From Campylobacter showae (GTDB lineage: Bacteria; Campylobacterota; Campylobacteria; Campylobacterales; Campylobacteraceae), in the NCBI RefSeq assembly GCF_004803815.1, contig NZ_CP012544.1:1612001-1676000 (forward strand): 64,000 nt of DNA. The letters are read 5' to 3'. This document shows positions 9,294 through 18,270 of the stretch, in pieces (the first letter of the stretch is position 1; each line of letters opens with the position of its first letter). Below the pieces are notes generated by a model. The model saw nothing but the letters and a program-made list of their open reading frames with translations. It searched no databases and had not been told where the DNA came from. The position numbers were made by a program, and so were the translations under genes.

Positions 9294-10492
9294 TCCGCAG
9301 CCTTTCTAAGCGGTTTTATGCCGGGTAGCTCCTTGCCCTCGATAAGCTCTAAACTCGCGCCGCCGCCAGTTGAGATAAATGTCATCTCGTCGGCGTCTCC
9401 CGCGCGCTCTACGACGTCGGCCGTATCGCCGCCGCCCACGACCGTAGTCGCGTGTGTGTCGATGATGGCGTGGCTCATTTTGATGCTGCCTTTGCTAAAT
9501 TTATCCATCTCAAAAACGCCCATCGGCCCGTTCCACCAGATGGTTTGCGCGTCGGCGATAACCTCTTTAAAGAGCCTAATGGACGCCGGCCCGATATCTA
9601 GCCCCATCCAGCCGCTAGGGATCTCTTGAGCGGGGACGAATTTTACGGCGCTTTCAGCCGAAAAGGTCTGAGCCGCGACGACGTCCACCGGCAGGTAAAT
9701 TTTAACGCCAAGTTCCCTGCCCTTACGCAAAATTTCGCGCGCATCGTCGATGAGATCTTCTTCGAGCAGCGAGTTTCCGATATTTTCGCCGAGCGATTTT
9801 AGAAACGTAAATGCCATGCCGCCGCCGATTATCAGCTTATCCACGCGCGGAAGCAGGTTATGCAGAGCCTGCAGCTTACCGCTTACCTTGCTGCCGCCAA
9901 CGACCGCCACAAACGGGCGCGCAGGGTGCTTGATGAGATTTTGGGCGAAATTTATCTCCTTTTGCAGCAAAAATCCCGCCGCCTTGTGCTTCTCGTCGTA
10001 AAATTTAGTGATCGCCTCGACCGAGCTGTGCGCCCTGTGGCAGACGCCGAATGCGTCGTTTATATAAAATTCGCCGTATTTTGCTAACTCGCCGGCTAGC
10101 GCCTCGTCGTTTTTGGTCTCGCCCTTTTCAAAGCGCAGATTTTCAAGAAGTAAAATTTCGCCGGGTTTTAGCGCGGCGACTTTGGCTTTAGCATCCGCGC
10201 CGATGACGTCCTCGGCAAATATTACGTCTCTATCAAGCAGCCTTGAAAGCCTCTTTGCGACGCCTCGTAGCGAAAATTTCTCCTCAAAGCCGTTTTTAGG
10301 TCGCCCTAGGTGGCTCGCCAAAACCACGCTGCAGCCGTTATCTAGGCAGTAGCGGATAGTAGGTATTGCCGAGCGGATCCTGCGGTCGTCGGTGATATTT
10401 AAAAACTCGTCCATAGGCACGTTAAAATCGCACCTGACAAATACCTTCGCGCCGCTAAGCTCAAGGTCGTTGATCGATAAAATTTCACTCAT
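9290..10492 (-). CDS. pgk: phosphoglycerate kinase
   Basis: Pgk (400 residues) transfers a phosphate between 1,3-bisphosphoglycerate and ADP. Motifs: RCDFNVPMD near residue 20, the ASHLGRPK loop, [10 protein letters not shown] for nucleotide binding, and [10 protein letters not shown] with [18 protein letters not shown] at the C-terminus. It lies 16 bases after gapA and overlaps tpiA by 4, forming a three-gene glycolysis/gluconeogenesis operon. In Campylobacter, which mostly lacks a working phosphofructokinase, these steps serve gluconeogenesis. Confidence 0.97.
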   Translation of the reverse strand: MSEILSINDLELSGAKVFVRCDFNVPMDEFLNITDDRRIRSAIPTIRYCLDNGCSVVLASHLGRPKNGFEEKFSLRGVAKRLSRLLDRDVIFAEDVIGADAKAKVAALKPGEILLLENLRFEKGETKNDEALAGELAKYGEFYINDAFGVCHRAHSSVEAITKFYDEKHKAAGFLLQKEINFAQNLIKHPARPFVAVVGGSKVSGKLQALHNLLPRVDKLIIGGGMAFTFLKSLGENIGNSLLEEDLIDDAREILRKGRELGVKIYLPVDVVAAQTFSAESAVKFVPAQEIPSGWMGLDIGPASIRLFKEVIADAQTIWWNGPMGVFEMDKFSKGSIKMSHAIIDTHATTVVGGGDTADVVERAGDADEMTFISTGGGASLELIEGKELPGIKPLRKAAE

Positions 10493-10508
10493 TTTTCACC
10501 CTTTAAAT

Positions 10509-11504
10509 TTACTTCGTAGCGACGATCTTAGCTAGATCGACGAGCCTTGTCGAGTATCCCCACTCGTTGTCGTACCACGCAAATACCTTTACCATATCAT
10601 CAGCGATGACCTGCGTAGTGTCGCTGGCTACGATGCTGCTGTATGCGCTCGTGCAAAAGTCGCTGCTAACTCTATAATCGTCATCGACAAATAAAATTCC
10701 CTTTAAATTTGACTCCGCAGCCGCTCTAAACGCCTCGTTTATCTCCTCTTTGCTAGCCGGTCTTTTTAAAACCGCCGTTAGATCGACCATCGAGACGTTA
10801 GCGACCGGCACGCGGACGGCTTGGCCGTGCATCTTGCCGTTTAGCTCGGGAAGTACTTTTGCGATAGCTTTTGCAGCTCCGGTGGTCGTAGGCCCGATAT
10901 TTAGGGCTGCAGCGCGCGAACGGCGGAAGTCTTTAGCTTTTACGTCTACTAGGCTCTGTCCGTTGGTGTAGGCGTGGATGGTAGTCATGAGCCCTTTTAC
11001 GATGCCAAATTTATCGTTTAGTACTTTTGCGACGGGAGCTAGGCCGTTTGTGGTGCAGCTAGCGTTTGAGACGATCGCTTCGCCTGCGTATTTATCGTCG
11101 TTTACGCCGACTACAAAGGTCGCCGTGTCATCTTTTGCAGGAGCACTCATGACGACTTTTTTGACGCCGCGAGCTAGATACGGTTCGCATTTTTCGGTGG
11201 TTAAAAATTTACCCGTGCACTCCAAAACCACGTCCGCGCCGTAGTCTGCGTAGCTAAGCTCGTTTAGATCTCTTGTTGAAAAAACTCTTATCTTTTTGCC
11301 GTTTACTTCTATAAAATCGTCGCTTATCACCTTAACGTCTTGCTTAAATTCGCCGTGCACGCTGTCGTATTTGAGCAGATAGCGCGTCATGTCGCGCGTC
11401 GCCGTGTCATTGATAGCGACAAGCTCAACGTCGTCTCGCTCTAAAATAATACGAGCAGCGCACCTACCGATACGTCCAAAACCGTTGATCGCGATTTTTA
11501 CCAT
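10509..11504 (-). CDS. gapA: glyceraldehyde-3-phosphate dehydrogenase, NAD-type
   Basis: GapA (331 residues) oxidises glyceraldehyde 3-phosphate to 1,3-bisphosphoglycerate. The N-terminal Rossmann motif INGFGRIGR and the Asp in INDTATRD point to NAD rather than NADP. The catalytic Cys is in SNASCTTNGLAP (about residue 151) and the C-terminal NEWGYSTRLVDL is typical. It is the first gene of the gapA-pgk-tpiA operon and is divergent from nadD across 312 bases of AT-rich DNA in which I do not see a clear promoter box. AGGAG precedes the ATG. Confidence 0.97.
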   Translation of the reverse strand: MVKIAINGFGRIGRCAARIILERDDVELVAINDTATRDMTRYLLKYDSVHGEFKQDVKVISDDFIEVNGKKIRVFSTRDLNELSYADYGADVVLECTGKFLTTEKCEPYLARGVKKVVMSAPAKDDTATFVVGVNDDKYAGEAIVSNASCTTNGLAPVAKVLNDKFGIVKGLMTTIHAYTNGQSLVDVKAKDFRRSRAAALNIGPTTTGAAKAIAKVLPELNGKMHGQAVRVPVANVSMVDLTAVLKRPASKEEINEAFRAAAESNLKGILFVDDDYRVSSDFCTSAYSSIVASDTTQVIADDMVKVFAWYDNEWGYSTRLVDLAKIVATK

Positions 11505-11816
11505 GTTTAGCTCCTTGTGCTAGATTTTCCGGTCGCTTTCAAGCGCGCGGAAAGGTTATTTTCATACTTTTAGCTTTTGTGCGTTAAATTTACCGGCCTC
11601 AACCGATGCCAAGCGCGTAAATTTAAGCCTCTCTAAAGCCCACCTTTGCAAATTTGACCCTCGCTTGCTCGCCGAAAAACGAGCCTTGCGAGCCCAAAAA
11701 TCCCCAAATTTTACAAAATCTCCATTTAATTTGCGCTTTATCGGCGAATTTTTTGATTTTCAACCAATTTTCACTTCAAATTCGCTAAACTGCACCGAAA
11801 TTTTAAAGGCAAATTT

Positions 11817-12389
11817 ATGAAAATCGCGCTTTTTGGCGGTAGTTTCGATCCGCCTCATCTCGGGCACGACGCCGTCGTTAAAGCCGCGCTAGAGCAGCTA
11901 GACGCGGACAAGCTCATCATCATGCCGACCTTTATCAGCCCGTTTAAGAGCGAGTTTTCCGCTCCACCGCTGCTTCGGCTAAAGTGGGCGAACGAGGCTT
12001 GGGGCGCGCTGCCTAAAGTCTGCGTGAGCGACTACGAGATCGCGCAAAACCGCCCCGTACCGACGATAGAGAGCGTGCGGCACATGCGGCAAATTTACGC
12101 CGTGAGCGAGCTTTATCTCATCATCGGCGCCGATCACCTAGCCAGCCTGGATAAATGGCACGAGATAGAGGAGCTCTTTAAGCTAGCAACCTTCGTCGTA
12201 GCTAGCCGCGGTAACGTAGCCGTGCCTGAAAATTTTAAAATTTTAAACATAAATGCGCCCGTTTCGTCCTCGCAAATCAGGCAAAATTTGGACAAAAGCC
12301 TGATGATACCGTGTATAGCGGACGAGGCGGCGAAATTTTATCAAGGAAAAACATGCAAGAAAGAATCGAACGAATCATCAAAATCCTAG
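11817..12389 (+). CDS. nadD: nicotinate-nucleotide adenylyltransferase
   Basis: NadD (190 residues) joins nicotinate mononucleotide and ATP to make deamido-NAD. The N-terminus has the nucleotidyltransferase signature GGSFDPPHLGH with the conserved His pair, and near the C-terminus SSSQIRQNL matches the ISSTxIR phosphate-binding motif. The 3' end overlaps rsfS by 37 bases, so the two are coupled. The nadD-rsfS pair beside gapA is the standard Campylobacter arrangement. Confidence 0.93.
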   Translation: MKIALFGGSFDPPHLGHDAVVKAALEQLDADKLIIMPTFISPFKSEFSAPPLLRLKWANEAWGALPKVCVSDYEIAQNRPVPTIESVRHMRQIYAVSELYLIIGADHLASLDKWHEIEELFKLATFVVASRGNVAVPENFKILNINAPVSSSQIRQNLDKSLMIPCIADEAAKFYQGKTCKKESNESSKS

Positions 12390-12679
12390 ACGCCAAAAAG
12401 GCCGAAGCCATCGAAGCTATCGATATGGGCGGGCGCGAATACATCGCAAAATACGTCATCATCGCCACCACGATGGGCGAGCGCCACGCCTACTCGCTAA
12501 CCGATGACCTAAAAGAGGGGCTAAAGGACGAGGGCGAGCAGTTTTTAGGCATCGAAAGCTCCGGCGACTGGGTCGTGATTGATCTAGGCGACATCCTCAT
12601 CCACCTCATGAGCGCGCAGTACCGCGCCAAATACAATATCGAAGAGTTTTTAAGCAAGCTAAAAGAGGCAAAAGCCTAG
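12353..12679 (+). CDS. rsfS: ribosomal silencing factor RsfS
   Basis: The product (108 residues) is the RsfS/Iojap protein, which binds ribosomal protein L14 and blocks subunit joining when nutrients are scarce. The segments AIDMGGREYIAKYVIIATTMGERHAYSLTDDL and GDWVVIDLGDILIHLM are family hallmarks. I place the start at the ATG at 12353, with AAGGA 5 bases upstream; the open frame extends to 12311 but that part overlaps nadD further and has no ribosome site. Confidence 0.93.
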   Translation: MQERIERIIKILDAKKAEAIEAIDMGGREYIAKYVIIATTMGERHAYSLTDDLKEGLKDEGEQFLGIESSGDWVVIDLGDILIHLMSAQYRAKYNIEEFLSKLKEAKA

Positions 12680-13275
12680 TCTAAATTTAGCTCGCTTTGC
12701 CTGTAGCGTCAAAATTTGTCTAAAGCATGAAACGGACGGCAAATTTGACTAAAGCCGCCACTATAAACTGCTGAGATTTGCCTGATCTTGCAAGCGGCGT
12801 GCTTGATTATTTGAGTCAAAAGTCGACATCACAGGCTTTTGCTTTTATTTAAAAAAGTCAAATTTAAAGCGGACGTCGTCAAATTTAGCGACTGCTCAAA
12901 CCCGTACCGCAAATTTAACTGGCGTAGCAAAAATGAAACCAAAAACTTACACTAAATTTTTCTTCGCCGCAAAATCTCCCGCGACAAAAATCCAAAAGCT
13001 AAATAAAATTAAAAATTATCTTGCGAAATTTGACTTTTAAGAGGACGAGCAAAAAGGAAAGTTTGCGGTCAAATTTGGCTCTAAAGCCGGCAACGTGGGG
13101 TTTTGCAACCTTGAATTTCGCCCGAAGATTTAGCACAGAGCCGATGGTGAGCGGGATACAAAACACGAATTAGACGCATTTGGCGGCAAAGCGATTTTAG
13201 CGCCGAAATTTAAAAGCCGACTACCGCGAGTTTTCCCTACTTTTTTAGCGATTATTTTATAAATCAAAAGGCCAC
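12680..13275. other. gene-free stretch, possible gene remnants
   Basis: About 600 bases without a supportable ORF. It is rich in AAATTTGA words. Around 13040-13200 on the plus strand short coding-like pieces can be read (GKFAVKFGSKAGNVGFCNLEF) but they are interrupted and match no family I recognise. It may be a decayed gene. Confidence 0.4.
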
Positions 13276-13292
13276 CTTAAATCTATTTTTTA

Positions 13293-13298
13293 TATAAT
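13293..13298 (+). promoter_or_regulatory. -10 box of the secreted hydrolase gene
   Basis: TATAAT within TTTTTATATAATC, 33 bases before the probable ATG at 13326. As often in Campylobacter there is no clear -35 box, but the upstream DNA is T-rich. Confidence 0.55.
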
Positions 13299-13325
13299 CA
13301 ACCAAAGTCAAGATAAAGGATGCTT

Positions 13326-14153
13326 ATGTTTAGAAAAACTTTTGTTTTATTTGTTGCGCTCTTTGCGGCGCATTTGTTTGCGGGCGACGCGTACTTGCAT
13401 ACGAGCGAGTCAGCCCAAAAAGGCGTAGAGCAGGCTCAAATCGCGCTTCCAAAAAATGTCACGGGCGGCGATATTTACGTCGGACTTTTTAAAGACGCCC
13501 CAAAGACGCAGGCCAAAGCGCCGGTCGTAGTTTTCCTACACGGCTCGTCCGGTATCAACAACAAAATAGGCCTTGACAAATGGCAAGAGTGGCTCGCAAA
13601 AGAGGGTATAGCAAGCTTTATGTTTGATAGTATGGCTCTGGAAAACAGGATAACATATAAATCTCCGGCGGATAAGGAAATTTATGAAAAGGTCCATTCG
13701 CTACGCTCTAGCGAAATCAAAGTCGCCCTGAATGCACTAAGAAGCACGGAGTGGGCGGATACGAGCAAGCTGTTTTTAGCCGGCACCAGCGAAGGCGCAG
13801 TGGCTGTAGCCAGATACGATGGCAAGTACTTTTTGGGCAAGATTATAAACTCTTGGTCGTGCGAGGAGAATTACTTTGTAAAAGAGCATAAAACGGCGCT
13901 TAACGATACGCCGGTTTTAAATTTAATAAGCGATCAGGATAAATATTTCTCTCAAAAAAATAGCTATCTAGGCAACGAAAACGCCGCCGGAAACTGCGCC
14001 GCAACATACGGCGACAAGAAAAACGCGATAGTTTTACTCTTGCCTAATGCTCCGCACACGCTCATAAATTTGCCCGCCGCGCGCTTTGCGACCGCTTCTT
14101 TTATCAAAAGCATACTTGAAGGCACGTTTGACGCCGATACGGTCGGCGAGTAA
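13326..14153 (+). CDS. secreted alpha/beta hydrolase (dienelactone-hydrolase-like)
   Basis: The protein of 275 residues has an N-terminal signal peptide ending near HLFAG. The fold shows the oxyanion motif FLHGSSG, a nucleophile elbow GTSEG (Ser), a candidate acid in LISDQD and a catalytic His in PNAPHTL near the C-terminus, so the full Ser-Asp-His triad is present. The start is the second ATG (13326): AAAGG lies 6 bases before it, whereas it abuts the ATG at 13320. Four cysteines could form disulfides in the periplasm. The substrate is unknown; it stands alone between gene-free stretches. Confidence 0.8.
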   Translation: MFRKTFVLFVALFAAHLFAGDAYLHTSESAQKGVEQAQIALPKNVTGGDIYVGLFKDAPKTQAKAPVVVFLHGSSGINNKIGLDKWQEWLAKEGIASFMFDSMALENRITYKSPADKEIYEKVHSLRSSEIKVALNALRSTEWADTSKLFLAGTSEGAVAVARYDGKYFLGKIINSWSCEENYFVKEHKTALNDTPVLNLISDQDKYFSQKNSYLGNENAAGNCAATYGDKKNAIVLLLPNAPHTLINLPAARFATASFIKSILEGTFDADTVGE

Positions 14154-14167
14154 CGACCGATAAATTT

Positions 14168-14210
14168 GCGGCGATGAGATTCATAAATTTTGTCGCCGCG
14201 CTACTTTTTT
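14168..14210 (+). terminator. possible terminator after the hydrolase gene
   Basis: A 7-bp stem GCGGCGA/TCGCCGC (14168-14174, 14193-14199) with an 18-base loop, then GCTACTTTTTT. The loop is long, so this is moderate. The rest of the gap to 14464 shows nothing else. Confidence 0.5.
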
Positions 14211-14464
14211 GTACTACGTCTTTGTTTTAGAGGCTCGTTTTACGCCTTTATGTTTGATTTCGCCGCCTATATTTTTGACGTTTGCATAGTTTTTGTTCGC
14301 GCGCTTTTTACCGACTCGTAAATTTGAGCCGAATTTTAGTGGTCTCGCGGCAAAAATACTTCGCTTTTGATAAATTTGTTAAATCTTAGCTCCGCATTTT
14401 ACTTGTCGAGACAGGCATTTTAAAAACGATAGAATTTTAGCCGTCATACCTTGCGCCGCGAAAT

Positions 14465-15781
14465 TTACCACCGATAAATTTTATCTTCGTAAGCGATCAG
14501 CCTAAATTCCTCTTTGTGGTTGCCGTTACCGATCGTGTGGCTGTCTTGGCCCGCGCCGAGACGCAGTTTATGCAGCCTGCCGCCGTATGTACCCACAAAT
14601 AGCACGCCCCCGTCCTCGCTTATCGCAATAGACTTTATCGTGCCGCCCAGATAGTGGTGCCAAATTTTACGTCCGTCCTTGCCGACTGCTCTGATGTAGC
14701 CGTATGCATCGCCGAGGATGTAAAGGTCTCGCGTCGCTACGCCCGCATACACGCGCATCTCGTCGTCTACTAGCGTAAAATCCCTATCGCGATATATCTG
14801 CGCTCCGTGCTTTAGAGCTGTCCTATCCACGCCGATCGTAACTCCGTTGTAGAAGTGGCAGGAGTTTGTGATGAGCTGCGTATCGTCCGCGCTAAAGAGG
14901 CAAAAGTGCGGATAGGAGCTCTGCGCGCCGATATCGCCCAGTCGCTCGCCCTCGCTATCCATCAGGATGTGGTCGTCGCACTGCTCGCCGGCTACGATGA
15001 GAGCGTTGTCGTTTGAGAGGGTCGCGTTGGCCATATCGATATAGAGTGCAGCATTGCCGTCATCGTCCTCATCCTCGTAGATCGGATGGATAAGCTTCGC
15101 GCCGCTTTGCGAGATCAAAAATATCCCGTCGTGGCAGCTCAAAAGCACCTTGCTACCGTCGTTAAAAGGTAAAATTTCAGCCTCGTAGTATGTTAGCTCC
15201 ACGTCGTGGCTAAATTTCGCGATAGGCTCGCCGCCGCCCTTGCCGTCGTAGCCTTTTACGAGCTCTATCTCGCCTCTCCTAAGCAGGGCGTAAATTTCGT
15301 TTCGCTTGGACTTGCCCACGGCGATGACGCCCTTTGCCACCCCAATCACGCGCTCGCCTTCTAGCAGATACAGCATTTTGTGCCAGCCTTCAGGCTTGCT
15401 CTGTGAGACGATAAAAAGTATGTTCTCGCTGCCAAGAGGGCAAATTTGATCGACATTGCCTAGCTTGTCTCCTATTTTATCCTTATCGTCAGCGTCGTCC
15501 GCTTCGTCCTCAAAGATAACGTTTGATGGCGGAAAATCGGCTCTAAATTTAGCCGTTTCGCCCCGCTCGTTGGCTTCTTTTAACAGCGCAAAAACCGCCT
15601 CGCCCAGATGCGCGCGCTCATCTACGGGCTCCTCGCCTTTATACGCGTCCCAGCCGTGCGCCTCGGCAAAGGCCACCATATCGTTTACGGCCTTGGCGTA
15701 TTTCTCGCCCTTTTCATTCCACTCTTTTTGCCACTCCTTTTGCTGCTCTTTTTTGAGAGCTTCGCGTTCTTTATTTTGCAT
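14465..15781 (-). CDS. cytoplasmic beta-propeller (PQQ/WD40-like) protein of unknown function
   Basis: From the ATG at 15781 (AAAGGA 5 bases upstream) the product has 438 residues. The first 40 are highly charged and rich in Lys, Glu and Gln (coiled-coil-like), then an acidic linker (about 85-105), then a series of blade-like repeats such as DAYGYIRAVGKDGRKIWHHYLGG and SIAISEDGGVLFVGTYGGRL, as in PQQ- or WD40-type propellers. There is no signal peptide. The frame stays open upstream to 16078, but that part has no ribosome site and low-complexity content. A T8/G12 homopolymer lies 109 bases before the ATG and could change expression. No enzymatic motif is visible. Confidence 0.75.
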   Translation of the reverse strand: MQNKEREALKKEQQKEWQKEWNEKGEKYAKAVNDMVAFAEAHGWDAYKGEEPVDERAHLGEAVFALLKEANERGETAKFRADFPPSNVIFEDEADDADDKDKIGDKLGNVDQICPLGSENILFIVSQSKPEGWHKMLYLLEGERVIGVAKGVIAVGKSKRNEIYALLRRGEIELVKGYDGKGGGEPIAKFSHDVELTYYEAEILPFNDGSKVLLSCHDGIFLISQSGAKLIHPIYEDEDDDGNAALYIDMANATLSNDNALIVAGEQCDDHILMDSEGERLGDIGAQSSYPHFCLFSADDTQLITNSCHFYNGVTIGVDRTALKHGAQIYRDRDFTLVDDEMRVYAGVATRDLYILGDAYGYIRAVGKDGRKIWHHYLGGTIKSIAISEDGGVLFVGTYGGRLHKLRLGAGQDSHTIGNGNHKEEFRLIAYEDKIYRW

Positions 15782-15881
15782 TGATTTCCTTTGGATTTTG
15801 TTTGCCGCGGCTACCGCGCGTCGCTTGGAGATTTTATCAGGTCGGTTTAAATTTAAGGCTAAATTTACTATCCTCAAACGC

Positions 15882-15901
15882 TTTTTTTTGGGGGGGGGGG
15901 G
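15882..15901. repeat. T8-G12 homopolymer tract (possible phase-variable contingency locus)
   Basis: Eight T (15882-15889) followed by twelve G (15890-15901) in the 5' region of the beta-propeller gene on the opposite strand (C12-A8 in the sense of that gene). G tracts of 8 or more are the classical slippage sites of Campylobacter. Here the tract is upstream of the likely start, so it would act on promoter spacing or on the leader rather than on the reading frame. Confidence 0.85.
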
Positions 15902-16095
15902 ATAAAATTTACACAAAAGCGCTCTTTTTGACAAAGCCAATTTAAAAGCGGAAAATTTAAAAAAGCTCGGCAAAAAGGCCTCGTGAATTTGCACAATGAG
16001 GCGGTAAATTAAGACGGCAAAATTTAGCGAGTTTAAAAAGCTTAAATTTATACCGCCAAAACGTGCACTCCCAGCCAAAGCTCATCCACTAAGAC

Positions 16096-16515
16096 TTAAA
16101 ACTCGCTAAATTTAGAGCGCAAATCAGGATTTAGCCTAGTTTTTGCTAAAGCCTCGGCTACCCGCTTCTGGGCCGCTAGCCGCAAATGCAGCAGCCGCTC
16201 TCTCCTCGCCCCCCCGTCAGTATCGATCAGGCGGTAACCTAGTCCTAGAGCCGTCTCCAGACCGTTTTTATCTTTTGAGCCGTCAAATTTATCTGCGCTA
16301 AGCCAGGTAATCGGTATCAAAATTCCATTATTTAGCGTGGAATATGGATTCATCGCGGCAAGCTTCTCGCCGAGATTTTTCGCGCCGCTTAGATCTACGC
16401 CGTCCGTCAAATTTGCCGCATTAGTCTTGCAAGTCTGCTGGGCAAATAAATTTAGCCCCGTAGCAAGCCCTGCCGCGCAGGTCGCCGCGCCCTTTATGAA
16501 GTCCCTTCTTTGCAT
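16096..16515 (-). pseudogene. truncated Tat-exported aldo/keto reductase
   Basis: From the ATG at 16515 the frame gives 139 residues beginning MQRRDFIKGAATCAAGLATG, a Tat signal peptide (RRDFIK). After it, YSTLNNGILIP and ETALGLGYRLIDTD resemble the start of aldo/keto reductases (xxNGxxIP...GYRLIDTAA), including the catalytic-Asp strand. The match then stops: the catalytic Tyr, Lys and His regions are absent and the remaining residues are Arg/Leu-rich and unlike the family. A run of seven C (16209-16215) sits at the point where similarity ends, so a slippage frameshift plus decay is likely. Full-length relatives are over 300 residues. Confidence 0.65.
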
Positions 16516-16642
16516 TTTCGCTCCATTTTTGATTTTATCGATTGCTTGGCTAAAATTAAATTTGCAAACCAAACGGCGCCGTCGCGCCAAAATTTGCTTA
16601 AAATCACGAAAATTTAAATTTGATTCCACAAAAACAAGGTCT

Positions 16643-16676
16643 GAAAAAGCCGCATTTAAATTTATCTAAATGCGGC
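16643..16676 (-). terminator. rho-independent terminator after the zinc peptidase gene
   Basis: A 10-bp stem GCCGCATTTA/TAAATGCGGC (16649-16658, 16667-16676) with an 8-base loop. On the minus strand it is followed by TTTTT. It lies 50 bases beyond the stop at 16728. Confidence 0.8.
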
Positions 16677-16727
16677 CGAGTAGAAATTTACGCTCGCCAA
16701 ACTGGGTCCAGAGCTAAAAAGTCAAAT

Positions 16728-17597
16728 TTAGATCTCAAACGCGCACGAGCTTGGCTGTCCGCCCTCAAATCCCTTTTTAAACCACGTCATGCGCTGCTTT
16801 GACGAGCCGTGCGTGAACGAGTCTGGCGTCACGCGGCCTTGGTATTTTTTCTGTAGCGCGTCGTCGCCTATCGCGCTCGCAGCGTTTAGCGCCTCCTCGA
16901 TGTCGCCGTCTTCTAGCACCTTGTAGCGCCCCATGTAGTGCGCCCAGACGCCCGCATAGCAGTCGGCCTGCAGCTCGACCTTGACTTGCAGCGCATTTTG
17001 CTCTACCGGGCTTTTCGTGCGCGATTTTAGCTCGTTTACTTTACCGAGCGTGCCTAGTAAATTTTGCACGTGATGCCCGACCTCGTGGGCGATCACGTAC
17101 GCCTGCGCGAAGTCGCCTGCGGCCTTGTATTTAGCCTCCAGCTCATCAAAAAAGCTAAGATCCAGATAGACTTTTTTATCCGCGGGGCAGTAAAAAGGCC
17201 CCATCTGCGAGCTAGCCGTGCCGCACGCGCTAGAAACGCCGTCTCTAAAAAGCACCAAGCTAGGTTCCTTGTACTGCGCGCCGCCCGCCTTAAACACCTT
17301 ACTCCACACGTCCTCGGTCTGCGCCAGCACGGCTGAAACGAAGGCGACCTTTTCTTTCTCCTGCGGGCTATCTAGCGCCGCCCTTTGAGTGCCCGCGCCA
17401 CCGCCATCAAGTAGCGCGAGAGGGTTAAAGCCCATAAAATACGCGACCGCGCCGATAACTAGCACCACGCGGCCAATGTTTGAGCCCAGCAAAAATCTAA
17501 TAATCGGTATGAGTGCGCCCAGCGACCCCATGCTGTTTACGCTGTTTTGCCGTCTATCCTCGACGTTGTCGCTTCGTCTGCTGTCTTGCCATCTCAT
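16728..17597 (-). CDS. neutral zinc metallopeptidase, YpfJ family
   Basis: The product (289 residues) has the typical N-terminus with MRWQDSRRSDNVEDRR, one membrane helix (about 33-53) and a peptidase domain with the zinc motif HEVGHH (about residue 167), followed by the second metal region ELQADCYAGVWAHY. The SACGTASSQMGPFYCPADKKVYLDLSFF segment is the family signature. It is probably anchored to the inner membrane with the catalytic domain outside; its substrate is not known. It stands alone with its own terminator. Confidence 0.9.
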   Translation of the reverse strand: MRWQDSRRSDNVEDRRQNSVNSMGSLGALIPIIRFLLGSNIGRVVLVIGAVAYFMGFNPLALLDGGGAGTQRAALDSPQEKEKVAFVSAVLAQTEDVWSKVFKAGGAQYKEPSLVLFRDGVSSACGTASSQMGPFYCPADKKVYLDLSFFDELEAKYKAAGDFAQAYVIAHEVGHHVQNLLGTLGKVNELKSRTKSPVEQNALQVKVELQADCYAGVWAHYMGRYKVLEDGDIEEALNAASAIGDDALQKKYQGRVTPDSFTHGSSKQRMTWFKKGFEGGQPSSCAFEI

Positions 17598-17841
17598 TTT
17601 TTACTCTTTCGTTTTGGATTTTTCTTTTAAATTTAGCCGCGGGTTGCGCTGTTTTCTTGTCACTTGGTGCTAAATTTAGGGCATATTTTAGCGACTATTT
17701 ATAAATTTATCGCTTTAGCCCGCCATTTCGCTCAAATTTGACGCGGTAAATTTGATGGTAAAAGTTGAGTTTAAGCAAAGCAAAACGGCGCGGCACAAAA
17801 TAAGCTCGCACAGCCGAGCCGTCAAATTTGAAGTTTTAAAT

Positions 17842-18201
17842 TTAAAATCTAGCTCTAAGCCGATCCAAAGTTAGCCCTAAAATTCTCGCTAGCAAGATCC
17901 CAAAAACTATGCCGATGCCGTCTGCTACGATATCTAGCAGACTAAAATAGCGGCCCGGCACAAACGACTGCGCTACTTCTATCTGGATGCCGTAAGCTAG
18001 CAAAATAGCAACCTTTGCGCCCAAATTTAACCTAGAAAAGCCAAAATGCAAAGTAACGTAAAGTGCGGCGAATGCAATGAAGTGATTTGCTTTATCCCAG
18101 CTGTTTTCGATGAGTTTTATCTGCGCGGGCGTGAGGGCGAGATACTCTATCGCTATCAAAAATATAAAGAAAAATGCGGCTGAAATTTTAGAAAGATTCA
18201 T
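17842..18201 (-). CDS. VanZ-like membrane protein
   Basis: A small protein of 119 residues with about four membrane helices. It carries the VanZ-family pattern: DKANHFIAFAALYVTLHFG in the first half, IEVAQSFVPGRYFSLLDIVADGIGIVFG in the second. The biochemical role of this family outside teicoplanin resistance is unknown. It lies downstream of argS on the same strand with a hairpin in between. The 240 bases between it and the peptidase gene contain nothing recognisable. Confidence 0.8.
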   Translation of the reverse strand: MNLSKISAAFFFIFLIAIEYLALTPAQIKLIENSWDKANHFIAFAALYVTLHFGFSRLNLGAKVAILLAYGIQIEVAQSFVPGRYFSLLDIVADGIGIVFGILLARILGLTLDRLRARF

Positions 18202-18226
18202 GGATTTTAAGTGGTTGCTTTAAACA

Positions 18227-18250
18227 AGAAGCGCCGTTTTAAGCGCTTCT
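18227..18250 (-). terminator. possible terminator after argS
   Basis: An 8-bp stem AGAAGCGC/GCGCTTCT (18227-18234, 18243-18250), loop 8. On the minus strand it is followed by TGTTTAAAG, a weak T run. It lies 20 bases after the argS stop and just ahead of the VanZ-like gene. Confidence 0.55.
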
Positions 18251-18270
18251 AAATTTACTCAAATTCGACT

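Noticed and set aside
15782-16078. N-terminal extension of the beta-propeller protein
   Set aside because: No ribosome site at the upstream TTG, low-complexity content across the homopolymer, and a good AAAGGA-ATG at 15781.
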